Assembly: GCF_001854325.1 (NCBI RefSeq)
Contig: NZ_CP017755.1
Location: 1,736,001 to 1,800,000, forward strand
Length of the DNA: 64,000 nucleotides
Direction: 5' to 3'
Origin: Cupriavidus malaysiensis
GTDB taxonomy: Bacteria > Pseudomonadota > Gammaproteobacteria > Burkholderiales > Burkholderiaceae
Shown here: in pieces, positions 52,764 to 62,452 of the stretch
Position numbering within the stretch: the stretch's first letter is position 1
Layout: the number at the start of each line of letters is the position of its first letter
Translations under genes and position numbers: made by a program
Notes under the pieces: model-generated
Database searches by the model: none
The model's input: only the letters and a program-made list of their open reading frames with translations
What the model was told of the DNA's origin: nothing

Positions 52764-54745
52764 TGCTTCCCGTTGACGGGAGAGGTTGAAAACAAGGCCA
52801 CTTCCATTTCGACGAGGGCCGACATCGCCGTACGCGAGGCCTGGTCGGCCCGCTCGGCCACCCCCTGCATCGCGCGCATCAGGCGCCGCTGCAGAGCTTC
52901 CGGCGGTGCGTCGGCCTTGGCTTCGAGGCGGTCGCGGTAATAGCCGGCCACGCTTTGCAGCACGCGGCGCACTGCATGCTGGGAGGCCTCCGGCAGCGCC
53001 GGCAGCTCGCGCTGCAGCGCCAGCGTGCTCAGTTCCACCCGTACCTCGGTGAAACCGTCGGTGGAGCGCTCGTTCTCGCTGGCCGCCAGGCGCGGCACCA
53101 GTTGCGCCAGCCGGTCCAGCATGCGGGCGCGCAGGTGGTCGTGCTCATGGGGAGCGCGTCCGGTGGCATTGCGCGCGATGTCGCCCCAGCTTGCCCGCAC
53201 CAGGCGGCGTGCCGCCGCGGCGGTGCCGAAGGGCCGGACCAGCAGCGTCCACACCAGCGCGAACAGAATGCCCGCCACGCCGGCCACGTTGGTGTTGAAG
53301 AAAGTCTGGAAATCGGCGTTGTAGCTGCCTTGCAGGCCGATGTCGGTGGCCGTGACCATGGCCAGCGGCACGGCGATCAGCGCCAGCCTGGGTTGGGCGA
53401 TCATCACGCCGAACAACAGGTAGGGGATGGCGAACATCGCCACCAGCATCTCGAAGTCGTGCGCCCGCGGCAGGATCATGAACAGGTAGACCATGGCCAG
53501 CAGCACGCAGACCACGTTCCAGATGAAGAAGGAACGGATCATCGGCGCGGGTTCGTCCAGCGCGGCGAAGAAACAGCAGGACACCGCGCCCAGGGCCACC
53601 GCGCTGGCGCCGTCGGCCCAGCCGGACAGGATCCAGACCATGCCCATGCAGAAGATGCCCAGCGCGGTGGTGCCGGTGGAAAACAGCAGCATGCCGTGGT
53701 CGTAGTGGCGAGCCGCGCCGACGTTCCAGCGCCGGAATACGGGCTGCCAGTCTCCGGCCGGCGCGGCTTCACCCAGGCGCCGCTGCAGTGCCACGCAATC
53801 CTGCCACAGGGCGGTCAACTCGCGCAGCCGCTCGTAGGCGGTGGACGCCACCGCGGTTGCCAGCGCAGGCGGTGTGTTCTCCTCGAGCGCGGGAGGGGCC
53901 GCAGCCTCGCCGCGGATCCAGGCGGAAACGGCGGTCATGCGGGCGGCCAGCTGGTCCGGTACGCCGGCTTCGTCGCGCTGCATGGTCTCGACCAGGCTGG
54001 CCAGGGAGGCCAGCACCGGCAGCAGCATGGTCATGCGGCCGCGCAGTTCCTTGGCATCGCGGATGCGCGCGGCGGTCTCGGTGTCGTAGGAAAGCTGGCT
54101 GATCAACTGGTCGAGCGCCAGGATGTCGGCGGCCATGCGGTGCCGGCTCTGGTGAAGCGATACCGCCGCACCGGCATCGCGCAGCGACAGCATGTCGCCG
54201 GCCCACTGCGCCGCGTCGCCCATCCACTGCGCCAGGCGGTCGCGCAGCACGTTGGAGACCTTGGCGGGGAAGACCACGGCGCCGACCACGCTGGCGCAGA
54301 TGATGCCCAGGCAGATCTCTTCGGAACGTGCGATGGCCAGGTCGAAGACGCCGCCCGGGTGGTCCACTGCCGGCAGCGCCACCATCGGCAGCGTGTAGGC
54401 GGCCAGCATGAACAGGTAGCTGCGCGGGGAGCGGTCGAGCAGCGCCACGTAGAGCAGCACCGCGACCCAGACAGCCACTGCCGCCATCAGCAGCGGTGGC
54501 GTATTGACCAGCGAGGGCACCAGCGCCACCGAGGCGGCCGCGCCCAGCAGCGTGCCGAGCACGCGGTACATGGATTTGGAGCGGGTCGCGCCGGTCAGCG
54601 GGTGCGCCACCACGTAGACGGTCGCCATGGCCCAGTAGGGGCGCGGCAGGCCGATGTAGAGCGCGATGAACAGGGCCAGCATGGAGGCCACGAAGGCCTT
54701 GGTGGAGAAGATCCAGTCGCGCGCGGACGGCCAGGTACTGCCCAT
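52760..54745 (-). CDS. FUSC-type aromatic-acid exporter (AaeB-like)
   Basis: 661 residues: two FUSC modules, each with several transmembrane helices (ALFIALYIGLPRPYWAMATVYVV; TTALGIFCMGMVWILSGW) and large cytoplasmic helices between and after. The GLPRPYWAMATVYVVAHPLTGATRSKS motif is typical. AaeB relatives pump hydroxybenzoate-like acids out, a sensible neighbour for aromatic catabolism. GGAGG is 9 bp before ATG 54745; it starts 4 bp after the marR stop. Confidence 0.94.
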   Translation of the reverse strand: MGSTWPSARDWIFSTKAFVASMLALFIALYIGLPRPYWAMATVYVVAHPLTGATRSKSMYRVLGTLLGAAASVALVPSLVNTPPLLMAAVAVWVAVLLYVALLDRSPRSYLFMLAAYTLPMVALPAVDHPGGVFDLAIARSEEICLGIICASVVGAVVFPAKVSNVLRDRLAQWMGDAAQWAGDMLSLRDAGAAVSLHQSRHRMAADILALDQLISQLSYDTETAARIRDAKELRGRMTMLLPVLASLASLVETMQRDEAGVPDQLAARMTAVSAWIRGEAAAPPALEENTPPALATAVASTAYERLRELTALWQDCVALQRRLGEAAPAGDWQPVFRRWNVGAARHYDHGMLLFSTGTTALGIFCMGMVWILSGWADGASAVALGAVSCCFFAALDEPAPMIRSFFIWNVVCVLLAMVYLFMILPRAHDFEMLVAMFAIPYLLFGVMIAQPRLALIAVPLAMVTATDIGLQGSYNADFQTFFNTNVAGVAGILFALVWTLLVRPFGTAAAARRLVRASWGDIARNATGRAPHEHDHLRARMLDRLAQLVPRLAASENERSTDGFTEVRVELSTLALQRELPALPEASQHAVRRVLQSVAGYYRDRLEAKADAPPEALQRRLMRAMQGVAERADQASRTAMSALVEMEVALFSTSPVNGKQ

Positions 54746-54749
54746 CACG

Positions 54750-55226
54750 TCAGGCCTCCTGGCTCGGTGCCGGGCTCTGCGGCACGACCACCGAATCCGC
54801 GGCGCGCGCCAGGGCATCCAGCACGCGCAAGGCGCCCTCGAGGTCCTGCGCCGGGATGTGGGCGAAGACCTGCGAGCGGATGCGCTTGAGGTCCACTTCG
54901 ATCTTGGCCGCCAGTTCCTCACCTGCCTCGGTCAGCCACAGGGCATTGGCACGGCGGTCGCTGGCGTCCACCTCGCGGCGTACCAGGCCCGCGGCGCTCA
55001 ACTGGTCGAGCAGGCGCACCAGCGAGGCGCCTTCCAGGCCGACGTAGTCGGCCAGCGTGACCTGGCGCACCCCTCCTCCGAGGCGGCGGATGAACAGCAG
55101 GGGGCCGGCGGCGGCGGCGGAGATGCCGTAGGACGTCACGGCTGCCTGGGAGATCTGGCGCCACTGTCTCCCTGCCAGCATCAGCTGGCCGGTAAAGGCA
55201 AAGCGCAGCGCGTCTATCGAGTTCAT
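54750..55226 (-). CDS. MarR-family regulator of the efflux operon
   Basis: 158 residues starting at ATG 55226 (MNSIDALRFAFTGQLMLAGRQWRQ), with HTH VTLADYVGLEGASLVRLLDQLSAAGLVRREVDASDRRANAL. It is the first gene of the operon marR-FUSC-aaeX-hlyD-OMF and presumably represses it in response to an exported aromatic acid. Upstream AT-rich sequence contains the inverted repeat ATAGTT...AACTAT. Confidence 0.92.
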   Translation of the reverse strand: MNSIDALRFAFTGQLMLAGRQWRQISQAAVTSYGISAAAAGPLLFIRRLGGGVRQVTLADYVGLEGASLVRLLDQLSAAGLVRREVDASDRRANALWLTEAGEELAAKIEVDLKRIRSQVFAHIPAQDLEGALRVLDALARAADSVVVPQSPAPSQEA

Positions 55227-55236
55227 GGGCAGAATG

Positions 55237-55267
55237 ATAGTTGTGAAATAATTAGAATGCAAACTAT
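55237..55267. promoter_or_regulatory. AT-rich operator region of the marR-efflux operon
   Basis: ATAGTT (55237-55242) and AACTAT (55262-55267) form an inverted repeat around an AATAATTA core, 10-40 bp upstream of the marR start. It is the only AT-rich patch nearby, so promoter and MarR operator probably overlap here. Confidence 0.55.
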
Positions 55268-55451
55268 TTTTGTGGCATTGCAGCAACCGCGGCCGCCGAC
55301 CTGCCATCCGGGTGCGGCAAGCCGTGGCGCGCACATTCTGCGTGTAACCTATCGCGCACATCACGCGCGTCACGCGCATCACGCACGTTTGATCGCAACA
55401 TCCTTCTGCCGTCCCGCCGCATCACCGGCAGGCCCCGTACCCTGCCCGCGT

Positions 55452-56699
55452 TCAGGACAGCGACAGCGCCGCGAGGGTCCCAAGCCAGGTGGCCCCGGCG
55501 GCGGCCACCAGCCCGGCGCCTACCTGCAGCGCGAAGCGGGATCCCCCGGCCGCCGTGGCCAACCCGATCTTGGTGAGGGTATTGGTGCTGAACGCCGCCA
55601 GCACGGGCCACATCGCGCTGCCGACCGGCAGCCGCCCTGCCGCCACCTGGGCACCGATCGAGGCGGTGGCGGCGTGGGCATCGGCAAAACCGGCGACGGC
55701 AGCCACGGCGACCAGGGCCGTTGCGCCGAGCCAGGCCTGCGCCGCGGCGGCCAGCCACAGCAGGAATGCCGTCATCAAGGCAAAGCCGGCCGCCACGCGC
55801 CAGTCGAAGGCCCGGCCTTGCGGTGACTCTTCCGGCGCTTGTTCCGCATGCGTGGAGCGCCAGGCCCAGAGGCCGCCGAAAGCGGCGATCACCGCCAGCC
55901 CGGCCGCGAGCGGGATGGCAAGCTGGCGCAAGGTGGCGAGGCTGGTGGCCGCCAGCAGCAGGATCATCTGCACGAAGGTGGACACCGTGGACAGCAGCGC
56001 CGCGGCGACCGCCGCCTGCGCCTTGTCGGGCTCCTTGCGCGCCAGCGCCGCCATGCTGGCGATGGTGGCGCTGCTGGAGACGAAGCCCCCGAACAGGCCG
56101 GCCATCGGCAGCCCGAGCTGGCTGCCCAGCCAGCGCACGGCGATGTGGCCGGCGGCGCCCATCAGCATCACCAGCACGGCGATCAGCCACAGTGTGTGCG
56201 GGTTCCAGGCCTTGAACGGGCCGAGGTAACGATCCGGCAGCAGCGGCCAGACCACCAGCGCGGCGGCGGCCAGTACCAGGGCGTCACGCAGTTCCTGCTC
56301 ACTGAGGATCTGGCGGGCGAAGTGGTGCAGCCAGGCCTTGCCGTGCAGCAGCAGCAGCACCACCGTGGCGGCGCCCGCGGCCAGCGTGGCCTCGCTGGTG
56401 GCGAGTGCGCCCAGCAGCACCACGCACAGCAGCGCCAGCTCGGTGGTCATGCCGGGATCGCGATCCGAGGTGCGGTGGTAGGCCAGGCAGGCCAGCGCGC
56501 CCGTCGCCAGCAGCACGGCGGGCAGCACCAAGGGACCGGGCAGGCGCGCGGCCACGGCACCTGCGAGGCTGGCGACGGTGAAGGTGCGCAGGCCGGCCGG
56601 CACCTGTTCGTCGCCACCGGCATTGCTGCGCTCGCGCTCGAGCCCGATCGCCAGGCCGATGCCCAGTGCCACAGAAAATGCCACGTAGTCGTGTTCCAT
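55452..56699 (-). CDS. MgtC/SapB-DUF4010 membrane protein
   Basis: 415 residues with about 12 transmembrane segments. The N-terminus (VALGIGLAIGLERER, GLRTFTVASLAGAVAA) is MgtC/SapB-like, and the rest matches DUF4010 (LFGGFVSSSATIASMAALAR, SMAALARKEP). These proteins are putative transporters or regulators of unknown substrate, sometimes tied to Mg or stress. It is alone, divergent from the kinase-fusion gene; the gap before marR contains short repeats of CACGCGCAT near 55355-55385. Confidence 0.88.
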   Translation of the reverse strand: MEHDYVAFSVALGIGLAIGLERERSNAGGDEQVPAGLRTFTVASLAGAVAARLPGPLVLPAVLLATGALACLAYHRTSDRDPGMTTELALLCVVLLGALATSEATLAAGAATVVLLLLHGKAWLHHFARQILSEQELRDALVLAAAALVVWPLLPDRYLGPFKAWNPHTLWLIAVLVMLMGAAGHIAVRWLGSQLGLPMAGLFGGFVSSSATIASMAALARKEPDKAQAAVAAALLSTVSTFVQMILLLAATSLATLRQLAIPLAAGLAVIAAFGGLWAWRSTHAEQAPEESPQGRAFDWRVAAGFALMTAFLLWLAAAAQAWLGATALVAVAAVAGFADAHAATASIGAQVAAGRLPVGSAMWPVLAAFSTNTLTKIGLATAAGGSRFALQVGAGLVAAAGATWLGTLAALSLS

Positions 56700-56885
56700 C
56701 GCATCTCCGTTGCGCCGCGGTGCGCATCGCGCCCGCCAGGACCCACAGGCTACCTTGACTCCGCCCGTCCGTATATGCGCCGGGCCGCACGTTGCGCCCG
56801 CCCTTGATGCTTCTCAAGAAAGCGGCCGCCCTTGTCTCCTACCATGACCGCAGGCCCGCGCGGCGGGCACGGCTCGGAGGATGGC

Positions 56886-58439
56886 ATGGACGATGGCGCA
56901 CTGACGCGGGCCCTGATGCACGGCGCGGCCTATCCGCACGCGGCGCCCGGGGTGCGCTGCATCGAGACCCATCTTTCGCGCGTGTTCCTGGCCGGCGAGT
57001 ATGCCTATAAAGTACGCAAGCCGGTGCGCTTCGATTTCGTCGATTTTTCCACGCTGGCGGCGCGGCGCGCCGATTGCGAGGAAGAACTGCGCCTGAACCG
57101 CAGGCTGGCCGGCGCGCTGTACCTGGACGTGGTGCCCATCGCGGCCGTCGCCGGCGGTGCGGGCGGGCATGAGGACCGGGAAGCGGACGGCAATACGCCG
57201 GTCCGCCTTGGCGGCAGCGGCCCGGCCCTGGACTATGCCGTGCGCATGCGGCGTTTCGCCCAGCACGACCTGCTGGCCGCGCGCGTGCAGGCCGGCAACG
57301 TGGACGGGGCGATGATGGACGCGCTCGGCCGGCGGCTTGCCGATTTCCACGCGGACGCGCCGCGCTGCGGCAGCACGGACGCCACCGACTACGGTACGCC
57401 CGCGCGCGTTGCCGCCACACTGGAAGAATGCCTGCAAGGCGTCGCACGCCTGGCCGACGCCGACGGCGCGGAGGCCATCCAATGCCTGGGCCGCGCCATG
57501 CGCTCGGAGGCGCTGCGCCTGGCGCCGGCCATGGCGGCGCGGCGCCGCAGCGGCCATGTGCGGGAGTGCCATGGCGACCTGCATCTCGGCAACGTCGTAG
57601 TCGTCGACGGCGAGGCGCTGCCCTTCGACTGCCTGGAGTTCAATGCCGGCCTGCGCTGGATCGATTCCATCAGCGATACCGCCTTTCTCTATATGGACCT
57701 GATCCACCATGGACGGCGCGACCTGGCCTACCGCTTCCTCAATGCCTACCTCGAACGCGGCGGCGACTATGCCGGGCTCGGCCTGCTGCCTTTCTATGCC
57801 GCACTGCGGGCACTGGTGCGCGCCCGCGTGGGACTCGAACGCAGGCACCAGTGCGCGGCCGCCGGCGCGGACGCCGCGCCCGCGGCCGGCTGGCGCGCCC
57901 TGCTGGAGCTGGCCGAGACGCTGCTGTCCAGGCGCCGCGGCGCCATCCTGCTGATGCACGGCCTGTCCGGCAGCGGTAAGTCCACCGTGGCGGCACGGCT
58001 GGCCGAGCGCGGCGGCATGGTGCGTGTGCGTGCCGATGTCGAGCGCAAGCGTCCGGGCGCGCCACCCGCCGGCGGCTGGTATGCGCCGGCCGCAGGCGCC
58101 GCGACCTACCGGCGCCTGCTGGCCGCGTGCCGCCTCGGGGCCTGCGCCGGCTTTCCGATGATCGCCGACGCCACCTTCCTGGCGCGCGCGCGCCGCGAGT
58201 GCTTCGCCGCACAGGCGGCGCGGCTGCGCCTGCCCTTCGTCATCGTCCACTGCGAGGCGACGGTCGACACCCTGCGTGCGCGCATCTCGGCACGGGCCCA
58301 GGCGCGCAACGATCCGTCCGATGCCGACCTCGAGGTGCTTGGCCGGCAGTTGCGCGAGCAGGAGCCGCTGTGCGCGGCCGAGCTTCGCGCCACCACCAGC
58401 GCGAGCGATGCGGACACGCTGGCGGCGCGCTTCGCCTGA
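56886..58439 (+). CDS. Aminoglycoside-phosphotransferase-like/P-loop kinase fusion
   Basis: About 517 residues. The first domain (about 1-330) is APH/choline-kinase-like: AYKVRKPVRFDFVDFSTL and Brenner motif ECHGDLHLGNVVVVDGEALPFDCLEFN. The second (about 345-510) is a P-loop small-molecule kinase: Walker A HGLSGSGKST near residue 357, ADVERKR and DATFLARARRE. The fused family is common but its substrates are unknown; a GGAGG exactly 5 bp upstream supports ATG 56886 over the ATGs at 56832 and 56844. Confidence 0.88.
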   Translation: MDDGALTRALMHGAAYPHAAPGVRCIETHLSRVFLAGEYAYKVRKPVRFDFVDFSTLAARRADCEEELRLNRRLAGALYLDVVPIAAVAGGAGGHEDREADGNTPVRLGGSGPALDYAVRMRRFAQHDLLAARVQAGNVDGAMMDALGRRLADFHADAPRCGSTDATDYGTPARVAATLEECLQGVARLADADGAEAIQCLGRAMRSEALRLAPAMAARRRSGHVRECHGDLHLGNVVVVDGEALPFDCLEFNAGLRWIDSISDTAFLYMDLIHHGRRDLAYRFLNAYLERGGDYAGLGLLPFYAALRALVRARVGLERRHQCAAAGADAAPAAGWRALLELAETLLSRRRGAILLMHGLSGSGKSTVAARLAERGGMVRVRADVERKRPGAPPAGGWYAPAAGAATYRRLLAACRLGACAGFPMIADATFLARARRECFAAQAARLRLPFVIVHCEATVDTLRARISARAQARNDPSDADLEVLGRQLREQEPLCAAELRATTSASDADTLAARFA

Positions 58440-58679
58440 GGCGGCGCCGGTGCGGCGGATCCCGGCGGCAGACCGTGCCCGCTGGAGCCGAAAACCGAGG
58501 CAAGACTCTACGACTCGCTTGCCGGCAATCAAAGACACGGCATTGCCGGCCGCTGCCCCCTCGGCGTGGGGCTTGTGCAGCGCAGCGCGAAGTGTAGGAT
58601 GGAGCGCATCGCTTGATCGTGGCAGCACCGGCGCCGAGCCGGTCCCACGGCATTCCTGCAACGATCCGACAGGTGGTGA
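58440..58679. other. Promoter region of the HlyD-ABC export operon
   Basis: About 240 bp of non-coding DNA between the kinase fusion and the HlyD gene, somewhat lower in GC. No clear -35/-10 pair or terminator is visible to me. Confidence 0.4.
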
Positions 58680-59660
58680 ATGAAGAACCGATTCCGCTGG
58701 GCCCTCCTTGGCCTGCTCGTCATCCTGCTCGCGGGCGCGGGCTTCTGGTGGGAAACCGCCCACCGCACGCGCTGGCCGGCGGATATCGCTTACGCCAACG
58801 GCCGCCTGGAAATGGCGAGGGTCGACGTCGCCGTCAAGTATGGCGGCCGCGTGGTCGAGCTGCCGGTGCACGAAGGCGACGTGCTGGCGGCCGGGGCCCT
58901 GGTGGCCCGCCAGGACGACAGCGAACTGCGCGCCCAGCTGGCGGCGGCCAATGCAGCCCGGGCACGCGCGGCCGACGCGATGCTGCGCGCCCGCGCCGAG
59001 ACCGATGGCCGCGCCGCACGCCAGCGCCTGGCGCGGCTGGAATGGTCGGAAACCGTCAAGCTGTTCGACGAGGGCCAGGTCTCCGCAGTGGAACGCGACC
59101 GCCGTCGCCTGGCCCTGGAGGGTGAACAGGCGGGCGTCGACGGGGCACACGCCGCGCTGGGCGAAGCCCGCGCGGCGGAGGCCGAGGCCGAGGCCCAGAT
59201 CGCGCGGCTCCAGGCCGTGCTGGACGAGACCGCCGTGCGCGCGCCGGTGGCCGGGCGCGTCGAGTACCGCGTGGTCGAGGTCGGCACGGTACTGCCGGCC
59301 GGCGGCCGCGTCGCCTCCATGCTGAATCCGGACGACATCTACTTCACGATCTTCCTGCCGGGCCCGCAGGCAGGCCGGCTCGCCATCGGCGCCGCGGCCC
59401 GTATCCTGCTGGATGCCTTCCCCGGCGAGGCCATCCCGGCCAGGATCGGCTATGTCGCCAGCGAGGCCCAGTTCACGCCGAAATATGTCGAGACCGAGGG
59501 GGAGCGGGCCAAGCTGATGTATCGCGTCAAGCTGCAGCTGCCGGTCGAGGTGGCGCGGCGGCTGGCGCCGCGGCTGAAGGCGGGCATGACCGGCGCGGGC
59601 TATGTCCGGCTGGATGCGGCCCGCTCCTGGCCGCCGGCACTCGCCGTGCGCGGGGAATAA
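58680..59660 (+). CDS. HlyD-type periplasmic adaptor (YbhG-like)
   Basis: 326 residues: N-terminal membrane anchor RWALLGLLVILLAGAGFWWE, lipoyl-like halves VAVKYGGRVVELPVHEGDVLAAGALVARQD and VRAPVAGRVEYRVVEVGTVLPAGGRV, and a long Ala/Arg/Glu-rich alpha-hairpin (about 85-180). It is YbhG-like in plan. AGGTGG precedes the ATG. It is 3 bp upstream of the double-ATPase fusion and joins it to an outer-membrane factor. Confidence 0.94.
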   Translation: MKNRFRWALLGLLVILLAGAGFWWETAHRTRWPADIAYANGRLEMARVDVAVKYGGRVVELPVHEGDVLAAGALVARQDDSELRAQLAAANAARARAADAMLRARAETDGRAARQRLARLEWSETVKLFDEGQVSAVERDRRRLALEGEQAGVDGAHAALGEARAAEAEAEAQIARLQAVLDETAVRAPVAGRVEYRVVEVGTVLPAGGRVASMLNPDDIYFTIFLPGPQAGRLAIGAAARILLDAFPGEAIPARIGYVASEAQFTPKYVETEGERAKLMYRVKLQLPVEVARRLAPRLKAGMTGAGYVRLDAARSWPPALAVRGE

Positions 59661-59663
59661 GGG

Positions 59664-62450
59664 ATGGCCATGAGCGGCGGCGCGCTGCCGGGCGCCATCG
59701 AGATCACCGGGCTCGCGCACCGCTACGGCGCCGTGCAGGCGCTGGAGACGGTGTCGCTGACGCTGCCGGGCCAGAGCACCATCGGCCTGATTGGTCCCGA
59801 CGGTGTCGGCAAGTCGACCCTGCTGGGGTTGATCGCCGGCGTCAAGCGCATCCAGCAAGGCCAGGTGTCGGTGCTGGGCGCCGACCTGCGTGAGCGTGCC
59901 CGTCGCGAGGCGATCCTGCCGCGCGTCGCCTTCATGCCGCAGGGCCTGGGCCGCAATCTTTATCCCACGCTGTCGGTCTACGAGAACGTCGACTTCTTCG
60001 GCCGCCTGTTCGGCCTGGACGGCGCCGCGCGCGCGGCGCGCATCCGGCGCCTGCTCGAGGCCACCGGCCTGGCGCCCTTCCCCGACCGCCCGGCCGGCAA
60101 GCTGTCGGGCGGCATGAAGCAGAAGCTCGGCCTGTGCTGCGCGCTGGTGCACAACCCCGACCTGCTGATCCTCGACGAACCGACCACCGGCGTCGACCCG
60201 CTGTCGCGGCGCCAGTTCTGGACCCTGGTGGACGAGCTGCGTGCCGAGCAGCGTGGCATGACGGTGATCGTGGCCACTGCCTATATGGAAGAAGCCCAGC
60301 GCTTCGAGCACCTGGTGGCCATGGACGCGGGCCGCGTGCTGGTCAGCGACAGCACCGCCGCCGTGCTGCAACGGGCCGGCACCCGCGACCTGGAGCAGGC
60401 CTATATCTCGCTGCTGCCACCGGCCCGGCGCGGCGACGGCGCCGGCCTGCAGATCCCGCCGCGGCCGCCCGTGGACGGTGAGCCGGCGATCGAAGCCGAA
60501 GGCCTGACACGCCGCTTCGGCGACTTCGTCGCGGTGGACCACGTCAGCTTCCGCATCGAGCGCAGCGAGATCTTCGGCTTCCTCGGCTCCAACGGCTGCG
60601 GCAAGACCACCACCATGAAGATGCTGACCGGCCTGCTCGATGCCAGCAGCGGCAGCGCGCGCCTGCTCGGCCAGCCGATCGACGCCACCGACATGCGCAC
60701 GCGCATGCGTGTCGGCTATATGTCGCAGTCCTTTTCGCTCTATGAAGAACTGAGCGTGCGGCAGAACCTGGACCTGCATGCCCGCCTCTACCGCATGGAG
60801 GGTGAACAAGCGCAGCAGGCGGTCGCGCAAGCGCTGGACGGCTTCGAGCTGGCCCCCTATGCCGACGAGCGTCCGGCGGCGCTGTCGCTGGGCATCCGCC
60901 AGCGCCTGCAGCTGGCGGCCGCCTGCCTGCACCGGCCCGAAGTGCTGATCCTGGACGAACCGACCTCGGGCGTCGATCCCGGCGCGCGCGACATGTTCTG
61001 GCGCCACCTCGTCAAGCTGTCGCGCGAAGCGCGCGTCACCATCTTCGTCTCCACCCACTTCATGAACGAGGCGGCGCGCTGCGACCGCATCTCCTTCATG
61101 CACCGCGGCCGCGTGCTGGCGGTGGGCACGCCGGAGGCATTGCGCCGGCAGCGCGACGCCGCCACGCTGGAAGATGCCTTCGTCGACTACCTGCTGGAAG
61201 CCGAGGGGCAGGATGCGCCCGCGGCCACGCCTGCCGCAGCCGCTGCCGGGACCAAGGCCACCACCGGGCCGGCCGGCCACGGCCTGCCGGGCGGCGACGC
61301 GGCGGCACCGGCGCCATCTGCCCTGGCCGCGCCACTGGCGCGCATCTGGGCCTTCGCCCGGCGCGAGTCGATCGAACTGGCGCGCGACAAGCTGCGGCTG
61401 GCCTTCGCCATCCTCGGTCCCGTCATCCTGCTGCTGGCGGCGGCATGGAGCGTGTCCTTCGACGTCGAGAACGTCCGTTTCGCCGCGCTCGACCGCGACC
61501 AGAGCCTGGCCAGCCGCGAACTGCTCGAACAGTTCGCGGGTTCGCGCTATTTCGTGCCGGCCGGCACGGTGCGGGACGAGACCGAGGCGCAGCAGGCGCT
61601 GCGGGCCGCACGCGCCTCGCTGGTGGTGGAAATCCCGCCGGACTTCGGCCGCGACCTGCTGGCCGGCCGCCGGCCGGAAGTCGCCTTCCATATCGACGGC
61701 TCCAGTCCCTTTCCGGGCGCCACCGTGCGCACCTACGCCAACGCCGTGCTGCTCGGCTACGTGCAGGCGCGCGCCCGCGCCCTGCCGGTGGCGGCGCCCG
61801 CGCTGCCAATGGGTGTGGAGACGCGCTTCGTCTACAACGAGCAGTTCCGCAGCATCTACGCCATCTCGCCGGGCATCGTCATGCTGGCATTGATCCTGAT
61901 CCCCACCATGCTGACCGCGCTCGGCGTGGTGCGCGAGAAGGAGATGGGCTCGATCACCAATCTCTATGCCTCGCCGGCCGGCGTCGGCGAGTACCTGCTG
62001 GGCAAGCAACTGCCTTATGCCGGCCTGGCGATGGTGGCTTACCTGGCTCTGGTGGCGTTGACCATCACGGTGCTGGGGGTACCGCTCAAAGGCTCCTTCC
62101 TGGCGCTGTCGCTGGGCGCGCTGCTGTTCATCCTGGCCGCCACCAGCCTCGGCCTGCTGGTGTCGACCTTCGTGCGCTCGCAGGTAGCGGCCATCTTCGG
62201 CACCGCCATCCTGTGCCTGATCCCCTCGGTCAACTTCTCCGGCCTGCTCTACCCGGTCTCCACGCTGACCGGCAGCGGCTACTGGGTCGGGCTGGGCTTC
62301 CCGTCGTCCTGGTTCCAGCTGGTCAGCCTCGGCAGCTTCACCAAGGGCTTGGGCGCGGACAGCTTCGGTGCCATGTACCTGGCGCTGCTGGGCTTCGCCC
62401 TGGCCTACCTGGCCGGCGCGCGCTGCCTGTTGCGCAAGCAGGAGGCCTGA
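59664..62450 (+). CDS. Double-ATPase/permease fusion (YbhF-YbhS type)
   Basis: 928 residues. ATPase 1: GPDGVGKST, LSGGMKQKLGL, LLILDEPTTGVDP. ATPase 2 (from about 272): GSNGCGKTT, a degenerate signature LSLGIRQRLQL, VLILDEPTSGVDP. An Ala/Gly/Pro linker (about 513-550) leads to an ABC-2 permease (about 555-928) with a first span, a periplasmic domain and five C-terminal spans. In E. coli these functions are split between YbhF and YbhS; the fusion resembles RbbA-like exporters. It is coupled to the adjoining HlyD and permease genes and probably exports a drug or envelope component. Confidence 0.94.
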   Translation: MAMSGGALPGAIEITGLAHRYGAVQALETVSLTLPGQSTIGLIGPDGVGKSTLLGLIAGVKRIQQGQVSVLGADLRERARREAILPRVAFMPQGLGRNLYPTLSVYENVDFFGRLFGLDGAARAARIRRLLEATGLAPFPDRPAGKLSGGMKQKLGLCCALVHNPDLLILDEPTTGVDPLSRRQFWTLVDELRAEQRGMTVIVATAYMEEAQRFEHLVAMDAGRVLVSDSTAAVLQRAGTRDLEQAYISLLPPARRGDGAGLQIPPRPPVDGEPAIEAEGLTRRFGDFVAVDHVSFRIERSEIFGFLGSNGCGKTTTMKMLTGLLDASSGSARLLGQPIDATDMRTRMRVGYMSQSFSLYEELSVRQNLDLHARLYRMEGEQAQQAVAQALDGFELAPYADERPAALSLGIRQRLQLAAACLHRPEVLILDEPTSGVDPGARDMFWRHLVKLSREARVTIFVSTHFMNEAARCDRISFMHRGRVLAVGTPEALRRQRDAATLEDAFVDYLLEAEGQDAPAATPAAAAAGTKATTGPAGHGLPGGDAAAPAPSALAAPLARIWAFARRESIELARDKLRLAFAILGPVILLLAAAWSVSFDVENVRFAALDRDQSLASRELLEQFAGSRYFVPAGTVRDETEAQQALRAARASLVVEIPPDFGRDLLAGRRPEVAFHIDGSSPFPGATVRTYANAVLLGYVQARARALPVAAPALPMGVETRFVYNEQFRSIYAISPGIVMLALILIPTMLTALGVVREKEMGSITNLYASPAGVGEYLLGKQLPYAGLAMVAYLALVALTITVLGVPLKGSFLALSLGALLFILAATSLGLLVSTFVRSQVAAIFGTAILCLIPSVNFSGLLYPVSTLTGSGYWVGLGFPSSWFQLVSLGSFTKGLGADSFGAMYLALLGFALAYLAGARCLLRKQEA

Positions 62451-62452
62451 CC

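Noticed and set aside
56814..62009. A 1731-codon open frame on the minus strand
   Set aside because: It lies antisense to four clearly conserved genes (kinase fusion, HlyD, ABC fusion). Its His/Gln/Arg-rich, repeat-like composition is what GC-rich antisense frames give.
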